A DNA stretch of 64,000 nucleotides, taken from the NCBI GenBank assembly GCA_020847435.1, contig JADLBX010000045.1:62001-126000 (forward strand). Reading direction: 5' to 3'. Shown here one piece after another: positions 18,165 through 25,200 of the stretch; position 1 is the stretch's first letter, and each line of letters starts with the position of its first letter. The notes beneath the pieces are model-generated. The model was not told where the DNA came from, made no database searches, and worked only from the letters and a program-made list of their open reading frames with translations. A program made the translations under genes and the position numbers. Source of the stretch: Anaerolineales bacterium. Its GTDB lineage: Bacteria; Chloroflexota; Anaerolineae; Anaerolineales; Villigracilaceae.

Positions 18165-19667
18165 ATGTCCGAAAAATTGAATCAACTGAAAGCGATCCTC
18201 GGCGAAGTGTCCGACGTGGGTCATGCCGCGGCGGTGCTGGGTTGGGACCAGCAGGTGAACATCCCTCCCGCGGGCAGCGAAGCGCGCGGTCAGCAACTTG
18301 GCACACTGGGCAAGATCGCACAGGAAAAATTTATCGCCGATGAAGTCGGCGGCTTGCTCGAAGATTTGAAAAAAGAATTCGACGGCGCCGACCCCGCCTC
18401 CGACGAAGCCGCGCTGATCCGCGTTGCCTCGCGTAATTACGCTAAGGCAAAGCGCGTGCCGCCTTCGTTCGTTGTCGAACAGGCGCTGGTGGCTTCCAAG
18501 TCGTTCGAGGCGTGGGTGGAGGCGAGGAGTAAATCGGATTTTTCCATCTTCCAGCCGCACCTCGAAAAAGTTTTGGAACTGGTGCATAAATATATTTCTT
18601 TCCACCCAAAAGCGGAGCATCCCTACGATACCCTGCTCGACGATTTCGAACCCGGCATGAAGACCGCCGACGTAAAAGCCATCTTCGACGAACTGCGACC
18701 CCAACAAGTGGAGTTGATCAAAGCCATCGCGGCAAGCAAGCCAGTGAAGGACGATTTTCTGTACAAGAAATTCAATGAAAAGAAAGTCTGGGATTTCAGC
18801 GAGACGATCGTCGCAAAATTCGGCTACGATTTCAACCGCGGGCGGCAGGACAAAGCGCCGCATCCGTTCCAGACCTCTTTCAGCGTCAACGACGTGCGCA
18901 TCACGAACCGCTTTGAATCGGACAATCCGCTCGCCACGCTGTTCAGCGCCATGCACGAATCGGGACACGCCATGTACGAACAAGGCATCAACCCCGACTA
19001 CGAGCGTACGCCTCTCGAAGGCGGCGCCTCACTCGCGATCCACGAATCGCAGTCGCGCATGTGGGAGAATCTCGTTGGGCGTTCGCTTCCATTCTGGGAA
19101 TACTTCTATCCCCAATTGAAAAAGACCTTCCCCTCGCAATTGGGAAACGTGAATCTCAAATCGTTCTACAAGGGCATCAACAAGGTCGAGCCTTCGCTCA
19201 TCCGCGTCAACGCCGACGAAGCCACCTACAACCTGCACATCATGCTCCGCCTCGAATTGGAGATCGCCATGGTGGAAGGGAAAGTGAAAATCAAAGACCT
19301 GCCCGAGATTTGGAACGCAAAGATGAAAGAATATCTCGGCATCGTCCCGCCCAACAACGCAAAAGGCGTCTTGCAAGATATTCACTGGTCGGGCGGCGCC
19401 ATCGGTTACTTCTCCACCTACGCGCTGGGCAACCTCGTCTCCGCGCAGTTGTGGGAAAGAATCAACAAAGACATTCAAGGCTTGGACGACCAGATCCGCA
19501 AAGGCAATTTCAGCGAACTGCTGGGCTGGCTCCGCCAGAACATTCACCAGCACGGTCAAAAGTTCGAACCGCAAACCCTCATGCAAAACGTGACCGGCTC
19601 GAAGATCACGCCCGCGCCGTACGTCCGCTACCTGAAGAAAAAATACAGCGAGATTTACGGGTTGTAG
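18165..19667 (+). CDS. M32-family metallocarboxypeptidase (Taq type)
   Basis: The 500-residue enzyme removes C-terminal residues from peptides, with broad specificity. The zinc motif HESGH (in MHESGHAMYEQG) is followed by the family's conserved IHESQSR, which carries the third ligand Glu, and RVNADEATYNLHIMLR, then the HWSGGAIGYFSTY segment. Length fits (about 500). The ATG at 18165 follows a TAGGAGA site 6 bases away; an upstream in-frame codon at 18132 lies in a repeat. The cytoplasm is the likely site since no signal peptide is present. Confidence 0.95.
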   Translation: MSEKLNQLKAILGEVSDVGHAAAVLGWDQQVNIPPAGSEARGQQLGTLGKIAQEKFIADEVGGLLEDLKKEFDGADPASDEAALIRVASRNYAKAKRVPPSFVVEQALVASKSFEAWVEARSKSDFSIFQPHLEKVLELVHKYISFHPKAEHPYDTLLDDFEPGMKTADVKAIFDELRPQQVELIKAIAASKPVKDDFLYKKFNEKKVWDFSETIVAKFGYDFNRGRQDKAPHPFQTSFSVNDVRITNRFESDNPLATLFSAMHESGHAMYEQGINPDYERTPLEGGASLAIHESQSRMWENLVGRSLPFWEYFYPQLKKTFPSQLGNVNLKSFYKGINKVEPSLIRVNADEATYNLHIMLRLELEIAMVEGKVKIKDLPEIWNAKMKEYLGIVPPNNAKGVLQDIHWSGGAIGYFSTYALGNLVSAQLWERINKDIQGLDDQIRKGNFSELLGWLRQNIHQHGQKFEPQTLMQNVTGSKITPAPYVRYLKKKYSEIYGL

Positions 19668-19690
19668 CATTTTGTTATAAACCACGAATT

Positions 19691-19731
19691 GACAAATCCA
19701 ACGCGTGGGTATCCGCCGCGTTGGATTTGTC
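19691..19731. repeat. Perfect 15-bp inverted repeat after the carboxypeptidase
   Basis: GACAAATCCAACGCG (19691-19705) and its complement (19717-19731) flank an 11-base loop. It lies 24 bases past the carboxypeptidase stop and 10 before the lipoprotein ATG. With no T run it is not a classic terminator but could fold in RNA. Confidence 0.65.
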
Positions 19732-19741
19732 CGTGAATCAG

Positions 19742-20653
19742 ATGAGATACCGGCTCTTCCTGCTCGCTTCTCTTTTCGGACTTTTGACTGGGTGCGCCGC
19801 CCCAGCCTCCAGCGCCGTTCCGACCGCGCTCCCCCCGGAGTTCCTGCCCACTATCATCGCGCAGACCGCCGAGTCCGCGAACCGCGCCGCCACCGAAACC
19901 GCGTTCGCGGCGCTGGCAGGGATCACCCCCACCCGCACGTCCAAGCCAACCTCCACCTTCACCCCCGCGCCGACATTTACCAGCACCTCCATCCCCGGGC
20001 ACAAACAATCGGCAGTCCTCATCACCTCGCCGGGTCCCATGTCCAAAGTGGTCTCGCCCATCACGCTAAAAATGGATATTGTCACCGGCAAGAGCAAGAT
20101 CGTGCTGGTCGAATTATTCGGCGAAGACGGACGCCTGCTCACGCGCACGCTCAAGCAATATGTGCCCACCTTCACCAAGGGCATACTTCAAACAATCGAA
20201 GTTTCATTCGAGATCCGCGCCGCCTCAGAACTGGGCAGGCTCACCGTCAGCACACAGGATGAATTTGGGCGCGTGCAATCGCTAAACTCGGTGCGGGTGA
20301 TCCTGCTTTCCTCCGGCGTCGAAGAACTCACGCCGCCGGGCAACCCATCCGAGCCGGTACGCGTGTTTAATCCCCTGCCGAAGGAACAACCCTCCGGCGG
20401 AGTGGTGAACCTGCGCATGGACTGGTGGCCCTTCAACCTCGAACCAGTCATCGTCGAGTTGATCGACCCGGAAGGCAGGTCGCTGGGCTTGCGCGTGATC
20501 TCAGTGACACAACTCAACCCGCAGATGGTCGAAACCACGATCCCCTACGCGATCTCCGAGCCGCTCTCCGCGCGGCTAACCATCCGTCAGGATGACGATC
20601 GCATCCCCGGCTTGTTCTACCTCTTCACACAGGAAGTAATGCTCAACCCATAA
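19742..20653 (+). CDS. Lipoprotein with Ig-like domains
   Basis: This 303-residue protein has an N-terminal signal with lipobox LLTGC, an Ala-rich helical stretch, a Thr/Pro/Ser linker (TRTSKPTSTFTPAP) and two beta-rich domains. The first (about 90-195) begins ITSPGPMSKVVSPITLK and resembles the Gmad2 Ig-like fold found in germination and surface proteins; the second (about 210-300) has the same kind of strands. The start at 19742 is chosen because the signal begins there; the frame is open upstream only by accident. It would be tethered outside the membrane; function unknown. It ends at the tRNA promoter. Confidence 0.8.
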   Translation: MRYRLFLLASLFGLLTGCAAPASSAVPTALPPEFLPTIIAQTAESANRAATETAFAALAGITPTRTSKPTSTFTPAPTFTSTSIPGHKQSAVLITSPGPMSKVVSPITLKMDIVTGKSKIVLVELFGEDGRLLTRTLKQYVPTFTKGILQTIEVSFEIRAASELGRLTVSTQDEFGRVQSLNSVRVILLSSGVEELTPPGNPSEPVRVFNPLPKEQPSGGVVNLRMDWWPFNLEPVIVELIDPEGRSLGLRVISVTQLNPQMVETTIPYAISEPLSARLTIRQDDDRIPGLFYLFTQEVMLNP

Positions 20654-20654
20654 C

Positions 20655-20682
20655 TTGCGGAAACAAACGAGAATGGTATAAT
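20655..20682 (+). promoter_or_regulatory. Promoter of tRNA-Pro
   Basis: TTGCGG (20655-20660) and a perfect TATAAT (20677-20682) are spaced 16 bases apart. The first tRNA base is 12 bases past the -10 box. Confidence 0.7.
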
Positions 20683-20694
20683 TTGCCCGCTAAT

Positions 20695-20768
20695 CGGGGT
20701 GTGGCTCAGACCGGTAGAGCGCACGGTTCGGGTCCGTGAGGTCCCGAGTTCAAATCTCGGCACCCCGA
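20695..20768 (+). tRNA. tRNA-Pro, anticodon CGG
   Basis: A full cloverleaf can be drawn. The 7-bp acceptor pairs CGGGGTG with CACCCCG, the D stem GCTC with GAGC, the anticodon stem CACGG with CCGTG around loop TTCGGGT (anticodon CGG), and the T stem CCGAG with CTCGG around TTCAAAT. The discriminator is A and the CCA end is not encoded. It reads CCG codons. A terminator follows closely. Confidence 0.97.
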
Positions 20769-20778
20769 CAGTTGTACG

Positions 20779-20812
20779 AAGACTCCCCCACCGAGGGAGT
20801 CTTTATTTTTTC
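20779..20812 (+). terminator. Terminator of tRNA-Pro
   Basis: GACTCCC (20781-20787) pairs with GGGAGTC (20795-20801), followed by the T-rich run TTATTTTTT. Confidence 0.85.
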
Positions 20813-20823
20813 CTCGCCGCGAC

Positions 20824-20846
20824 AGTACCGCAAAGTTCACTTTGCG
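20824..20846. repeat. Dispersed palindromic repeat
   Basis: AGTACCGCAAAGTTCACTTTGCG contains the stem CGCAAAG/CTTTGCG with a TTCA loop. Its opening resembles the repeat at 18093 (AGTACCGCGAAGTT). Confidence 0.5.
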
Positions 20847-20926
20847 TAGCGCAAGGCAAAATAACCGCGGAGCCGGTTGTCGTTTACTTCGTTGATTGAT
20901 ACAATTTCAAAAATTTCCTACATGCG

Positions 20927-21745
20927 ATGACAGATTCTGCCTCAATTAATTTGGACCAAATCCTCGATCAACTCGGGCAAGTAGGCGTACGCCTCGCCGA
21001 GATGGACGCCGCGGAAGGCGCGGCGGGAAATGTCTCCGTCTGCCTGCGCGTGCCGCAGGACACGCGCGTTTTGTTCCCCACAGTTGAAACCATTGAGTTG
21101 CCTTATCACTCCCCGGAACTCGACGGGATGATGCTGGTCGTTTCGGGTTCGGGTCGCCGCCTGCGCGAGATCGCCGACGCGCCGCTGGCGAACCTGGCTT
21201 GCATTCTCGTGGAGCCGGGCGGGCGCGCGGCGAAAATGTTCACCTCGCCCCAGCGGCAATTCCAGCGCGTGACGAGCGAATTCAACTCGCATCTCGCCGT
21301 CCATGCCGACCGGATGCGCGCGACCCAAATTCCACTCCACGCGGTGTTGCACGCCCAGCCCATTTACCTGACCCATCTCAGCCATCTTTCGGCGTATCAG
21401 AATGAAAAAAGTTTGAGCCAGCGCCTGCTCCGCTGGCAACCGGAGACCATCCTCAACCTGCCGGAGGGCATCGGCGTGATCCCCTTCCTCATGCCCGGGT
21501 CTGCCCAGCTGACCGTGGAAACCAAGCTAACCCTGCGCGAGAAGCGGATCGTCATCTGGGCGCGGCACGGGGTGATGGCGCGGGCAGACGAGTCCATCAT
21601 CAAAGCCCTGGACTTGATCGAATACGCCGAAACCGCCGCGCGGTACGAGACGCTCAACCTGCTCGCCAACGGGGAGGGTGGACTCAGTCCTGAGGAACTC
21701 CGCGAAATCTCAAAATATTGGAATATCCAGCAGAATATCTTCTGA
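20927..21745 (+). CDS. Class II aldolase/adducin-family protein, RhaD-like
   Basis: The 272-residue protein aligns by eye along the length of rhamnulose-1-phosphate aldolase (274 residues): GNVSVCLR for the phosphate loop, VSGSGRRLREI, PLHAVLHAQPIYLT, GVIPFLMPGS and WARHGVMARADES. RhaD holds zinc with an HxH pair and a later His; here the HGV histidine and the first His of the pair are present, but the second position of the pair reads Gln (LHAQP). Activity as an aldolase is therefore uncertain. A TACAAT box lies at 20900-20905. No other rhamnose gene is adjacent. Confidence 0.75.
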   Translation: MTDSASINLDQILDQLGQVGVRLAEMDAAEGAAGNVSVCLRVPQDTRVLFPTVETIELPYHSPELDGMMLVVSGSGRRLREIADAPLANLACILVEPGGRAAKMFTSPQRQFQRVTSEFNSHLAVHADRMRATQIPLHAVLHAQPIYLTHLSHLSAYQNEKSLSQRLLRWQPETILNLPEGIGVIPFLMPGSAQLTVETKLTLREKRIVIWARHGVMARADESIIKALDLIEYAETAARYETLNLLANGEGGLSPEELREISKYWNIQQNIF

Positions 21746-21786
21746 CCTATGGTTTTCTCAAGAATGCTTGACGAACCTCCATGTTT

Positions 21787-21865
21787 GTACACGGATCGCA
21801 CGGATAACACGGTTTTTTTCCGTAAACCTACGGAAACATCCGTCTACTCCGTGAAATCCGTGTAC
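21787..21865. repeat. Nested inverted repeat in the gap before the CBS gene
   Basis: GTACACGGAT (21787-21796) and its complement (21856-21865) bound a 79-base element that contains a second perfect hairpin, TTTCCGTA/TACGGAAA (21817-21824 with 21829-21836). Its phrases (CACGGAT, TCCGTG) look like a dispersed intergenic element. Confidence 0.55.
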
Positions 21866-21920
21866 TGAAAGAATGCGTTATTGGTTCTTGAGAACGTCAT
21901 GACTTCTAACCCGTGACTGC

Positions 21921-21949
21921 TTGCCAGCGCAGGCGTTTGAGTCTATACT
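21921..21949 (+). promoter_or_regulatory. Promoter of the CBS-amidase pair
   Basis: TTGCCA (21921-21926) and TATACT (21944-21949) are exactly 17 bases apart. An AAGGAG site lies ahead of the ATG at 21981. Confidence 0.7.
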
Positions 21950-21980
21950 TCGACCCATCCACCAAAAAGGAGCGTGAATT

Positions 21981-22418
21981 ATGGCTACTGTCCGTGACAT
22001 GATCCGCAAAAAAGGCAGCGAAATCGTCACGATTGCGCCTGCCGCAACCGCGCTCGACGCGATGAAGTTGATGGAAAAGCACAACCTGGGCGCTTTACTG
22101 GTGATGGCCGGCGGCGAAGTGAAGGGGATTTTGTCGGAGCGGGATTGTGTGCGAAAAATTGAACTGGCGGGAAAACTGTCTAAAGAGACCCCCGTGATGG
22201 ACATTATGACCAGCAAAGTAATCAATATCGAAGCGGACCAGGACCTCGAAACCTGTATGCAGTTGATGATCGACCGGAACATCCGTCACCTGCCCGTGTA
22301 TGCGGGCGCGGAACTGGCGGGGTTAATCTCGGTGCGCGACGTATTGCGCGAGGTGGTGGAAGTGCAAAAAGCCATGATCGAGCAATTGCACGGCTATATT
22401 ACCGGTGTCGGGCAATGA
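21981..22418 (+). CDS. Tandem CBS-domain protein
   Basis: This 145-residue protein is two CBS motifs and nothing else (about residues 8-65 and 73-130), the form that binds adenine nucleotides as a dimer (Bateman module). Signature stretches are ALDAMKLMEKHNLGALLVM, GILSERDCVRKI, IEADQDLETCMQLM and LAGLISVRDVLREVV. It has a clear promoter and AAGGAG site. Its stop overlaps the amidase start (ATGA), so an energy-state sensor may be co-expressed with the hydrolase, but a direct link is inference. Confidence 0.93.
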   Translation: MATVRDMIRKKGSEIVTIAPAATALDAMKLMEKHNLGALLVMAGGEVKGILSERDCVRKIELAGKLSKETPVMDIMTSKVINIEADQDLETCMQLMIDRNIRHLPVYAGAELAGLISVRDVLREVVEVQKAMIEQLHGYITGVGQ

Positions 22419-23926
22419 TTTTACCGGAGTGGACCATCGCGGACCTCCGCCAGAAATTGGATGCCGGCGAGTTGACCGCACGCCAACTCGCCGAATTGTA
22501 TCTGGCGCGCATCGAGGCAGTGGACAAGAACGGGCCGCACATCAACTCGGTCATTGAGCTCAACCCCGACGCGCTCGAGATCGCCGATAAGTTGGACACG
22601 GAGCGAGTGAAGAAAAAGACGCGCGGGGCGTTGCACGGCATCCCGATCCTCCTCAAAGACAACATAGACACACACGACCGGATGCAGACCACCGCCGGGT
22701 CGCTGGCGCTGGAGGGAAACTTCGCCGCGCAAGACGCTTTCATTGTGAAGCGGTTGCGCAAGGCGGGCGCAGTGATCCTCGGTAAGACCAACTTGAGCGA
22801 ATGGGCGAATTTTCGCGGGAAGCCCTCGGTCAGCGGATGGTCGTCGCGCGGCGGGCTGACGCGCAACCCGTACGCGCTGGATCGCTCCGCGTGCGGTTCT
22901 TCCTCCGGGTCGGGCGCGGCAGTTGCGGCGAATTTATGCGTCGGGGCGATCGGCACCGAGACGGACGGTTCGATCATCTGCCCCGCGCAAACCAACGGGA
23001 TCGTGGGCATCAAGCCGACGCTTGGGTTGTTGAGCCGCAGTGGGATCATTCCCGTCGCGCACAGCCAGGATACGCCGGGCCCGATGGCGCGCACAGTCGC
23101 CGACGCCGCGCTTCTGCTGGGGGCAATGACGGGCGTTGACGCTGGTGACCCAGCCACACGTCGGAGCGGGAAGCGGGGGTTGTCCAATTACGCAAAGTTC
23201 CTCGATCTGGGCGGGCTCAAAGGCGCGCGCATCGGCATTGCGCGGAATATGGCTGGGAAGAATCCGCGCATCTTGAAAATTTTCGAGACGTGTATCGAAG
23301 CGCTGAGGCAAATGGGCGCGGCGATCGTTGACCCCGCCGACGTGAAAAATTTCGAGGCGTTTAGCGAGAGCGAAATGGAAGTGCTGCATTACGAGTTCAA
23401 AGCCGATTTGAACGCGTATTTGAATGCGCTCGATGCCAGCGTGCCCGTGCATTCACTGGAGGAGGTCATCCGTTTCAACGCGGAAAACGACGACAAGACG
23501 ATGCCGTATTTCGGGCAGGAACGCATGACGCAGGCGCAGGCGATGGGCTCGTTGAAGAATCGAAAATATAAAGCCGCGCTGGCGAGGAACCTGCGGCTGA
23601 CGCGCAAGCAGGGGATCGACGCGACCTTGAAAAAATATAAACTCGACGCGCTCGTTGTGCCTTCGGGCGGACCCGCGTGGTTGATCGACCTCGCCAACGG
23701 CGACGCGTTGAATTGGGATATGGAGTCGACTTCGCCGGCGGCGGTGGCTGGGTATCCGCATATCACCGTCCCTGCGGGATATGTGTTTGGTCTGCCGGTA
23801 GGGATTTCGTTCTTTTCGACGGCGTGGCAGGAGCCGACGCTCATCCGCCTGGCGTACGCGTTCGAGCAGGCGACGCAGTTCCGCAGACAGCCGCGCTTTT
23901 TGCCGACGGCAAATTTGAATGTCTAA
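22415..23926 (+). CDS. Amidase signature-family enzyme
   Basis: The 503-residue hydrolase carries the Ser-cisSer-Lys triad of the amidase signature family: Lys81 in PILLKDN, the Ser cluster GSSSGSGAA (about 161-169), and the nucleophile Ser186 in TETDGSI. It would split a carboxamide. It is not the GatA subunit by context: no gatB or gatC is nearby, and the C-terminus (FFSTAWQEPTLIRLAYAFEQAT) is that of the general amidases. It overlaps the CBS gene by four bases. Its stop also overlaps that of the convergent VTT gene. Confidence 0.92.
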   Translation: MILPEWTIADLRQKLDAGELTARQLAELYLARIEAVDKNGPHINSVIELNPDALEIADKLDTERVKKKTRGALHGIPILLKDNIDTHDRMQTTAGSLALEGNFAAQDAFIVKRLRKAGAVILGKTNLSEWANFRGKPSVSGWSSRGGLTRNPYALDRSACGSSSGSGAAVAANLCVGAIGTETDGSIICPAQTNGIVGIKPTLGLLSRSGIIPVAHSQDTPGPMARTVADAALLLGAMTGVDAGDPATRRSGKRGLSNYAKFLDLGGLKGARIGIARNMAGKNPRILKIFETCIEALRQMGAAIVDPADVKNFEAFSESEMEVLHYEFKADLNAYLNALDASVPVHSLEEVIRFNAENDDKTMPYFGQERMTQAQAMGSLKNRKYKAALARNLRLTRKQGIDATLKKYKLDALVVPSGGPAWLIDLANGDALNWDMESTSPAAVAGYPHITVPAGYVFGLPVGISFFSTAWQEPTLIRLAYAFEQATQFRRQPRFLPTANLNV

Positions 23927-24615
23927 GATTTGTCTTGCAGGTTGAGGTTGTGCCTGCGTGCGTATATCCCCCAACTGACATAGATTAGCAGGACTACGAC
24001 AAGCGCCGCCACCCAAAATATGCCGGGCAGGTCGAAGCCGTACGCGCTGAACGCGACGGTGAAGACCGTGGAGACGAGGCGTCCAAGAACATTGGCGAGC
24101 AGGAACCGCGAGGCGCTGATCGTTCCCAAGCCGGCAACGTAGCACATCGCGTCCGAGGGGAAGATGGGCAGGTTGAAGGCGAGGAAATAAAAAACGACAC
24201 CCTGGTTGTAGGAGATGCTTTCCCAACGGTCAATGACTTTTTGTGAGGTGAGCCGGTAGGCGATGGGTTTGCCGAATCGACGCGCCAGAAAAAAAGCAAG
24301 TTGACTTCCGAGGACAGCCGCCGGAACAGTCACGAGGAGCGTCGGGACGAACCCGAAAACATACCCAGCCGCGAAGACGAGCGCCTGTCCGGGGACCATG
24401 GCGACGATCACCTGTAAAATAAGCAGGCAAATATAAACTGCCATCGCCCAATCCCCGTAGCCAAGCATGTATTCCGCCACCGCTTCGCGGTCTGCGATCC
24501 AATATAGAAAGTTGAGGAGGGGGACGCGTGCCAGCCAGCACAGCCACAACACCAGAAGCGCGCCTGCAATTGTGCGCAGGTTCCGTTGCATAATTGCAGG
24601 TTGTGATCGTGTCAT
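23923..24615 (-). CDS. VTT/DedA-family membrane protein (TVP38-like)
   Basis: This 230-residue protein has five or six hydrophobic segments and the VTT core: a re-entrant stretch with VPGQALVFAAGYVFGFVPTLL and the FFLARRFGKPIAYRL loop. Relatives include TMEM64/TVP38 and lipid scramblases such as the DedA group. The start is placed at the ATG at 24615, preceded by AAGGCGAGG; another ATG at 24636 is possible. It ends head-on with the amidase gene, sharing four bases. Role: probably membrane lipid handling (family inference). Confidence 0.88.
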   Translation of the reverse strand: MTRSQPAIMQRNLRTIAGALLVLWLCWLARVPLLNFLYWIADREAVAEYMLGYGDWAMAVYICLLILQVIVAMVPGQALVFAAGYVFGFVPTLLVTVPAAVLGSQLAFFLARRFGKPIAYRLTSQKVIDRWESISYNQGVVFYFLAFNLPIFPSDAMCYVAGLGTISASRFLLANVLGRLVSTVFTVAFSAYGFDLPGIFWVAALVVVLLIYVSWGIYARRHNLNLQDKS

Positions 24616-24722
24616 TGCCTCGCCTTGTGGGTTCATTGAGGTTGGTTCGGTATTTAAAACCCCTCTTTGAAGCCGGGGTTTTTGTAGGTAAGTTACAAAA
24701 GCATTGAGACTTGGGCGCAAAG

Positions 24723-24752
24723 TAAAAAAATCGGAGCCTCACGGCTCCGATT
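24723..24752 (-). terminator. Terminator at the end of the polysaccharide locus
   Basis: A perfect 10-bp stem (AATCGGAGCC/GGCTCCGATT, 24729-24738 with 24743-24752) is followed on the minus strand by a T run at 24723-24730. It lies about 95 bases after the stop of the 110-residue membrane protein, the last gene of the locus. Confidence 0.8.
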
Positions 24753-24846
24753 TGACGGCATTGCATTTTCAACTCTCGTTTACCGCCGGCGCGTGGGGAT
24801 AATGAAAGCCGGGGCGGTCGAGAGGATTGGTCGCCCCAAGGCAGGG

Positions 24847-25179
24847 TCAAGGATTCTTTATCGGTCGTCGGTCAATAATCCAATTGTAGACGGTTGCAAT
24901 CGAGTAGCCGATGATGAAGCCGGTGAGGAAGCCGTACGCAAAGCCAATCAGGCTTCCGGTGTAGGTGACCGTGTATCCGATGAAGAATTGGCCGAGAAGG
25001 GCGAGGTTGGGTCCCACGACTGAGCCGCCGCGGATCACCAGCAACAGGGTGGCAATTAAAATACCCGCGCCCAGCATGAGGCCGAATACAATCCCGTAGA
25101 CGGCCGCGCTCAGCCGCACAAGACGGGTCATCACGATCTTTTCCAGCGCTTTTTCTTGTTCAGTTAAATTTTCTGTCAT
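24847..25179 (-). CDS. Small membrane protein, homologous to the C-terminal module of its neighbour
   Basis: This 110-residue protein has an amphipathic N-terminal stretch, then three hydrophobic helices (about 27-48, 58-80 and 82-98). It reads along its length like the last 100 residues of the FAD enzyme encoded just upstream: LLGQFFIGYTVTYTGSLIG here against LLNQYLPGYEVTFFPGALLG there, then GFAYGFLTGF against GLLYGSVLGF. No named family is recognised. It probably pairs with the membrane part of the FAD enzyme. A gap of 21 bases separates the genes and a terminator follows. Confidence 0.75.
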   Translation of the reverse strand: MTENLTEQEKALEKIVMTRLVRLSAAVYGIVFGLMLGAGILIATLLLVIRGGSVVGPNLALLGQFFIGYTVTYTGSLIGFAYGFLTGFIIGYSIATVYNWIIDRRPIKNP

Positions 25180-25200
25180 ACCTGGCTTCCTTCCACTGGT

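Noticed and set aside
19061..19741. N-terminal extension of the lipoprotein frame into the M32 carboxypeptidase gene
   Set aside because: It lies inside a well-defined gene in another frame. The signal peptide with lipobox starts at 19742.
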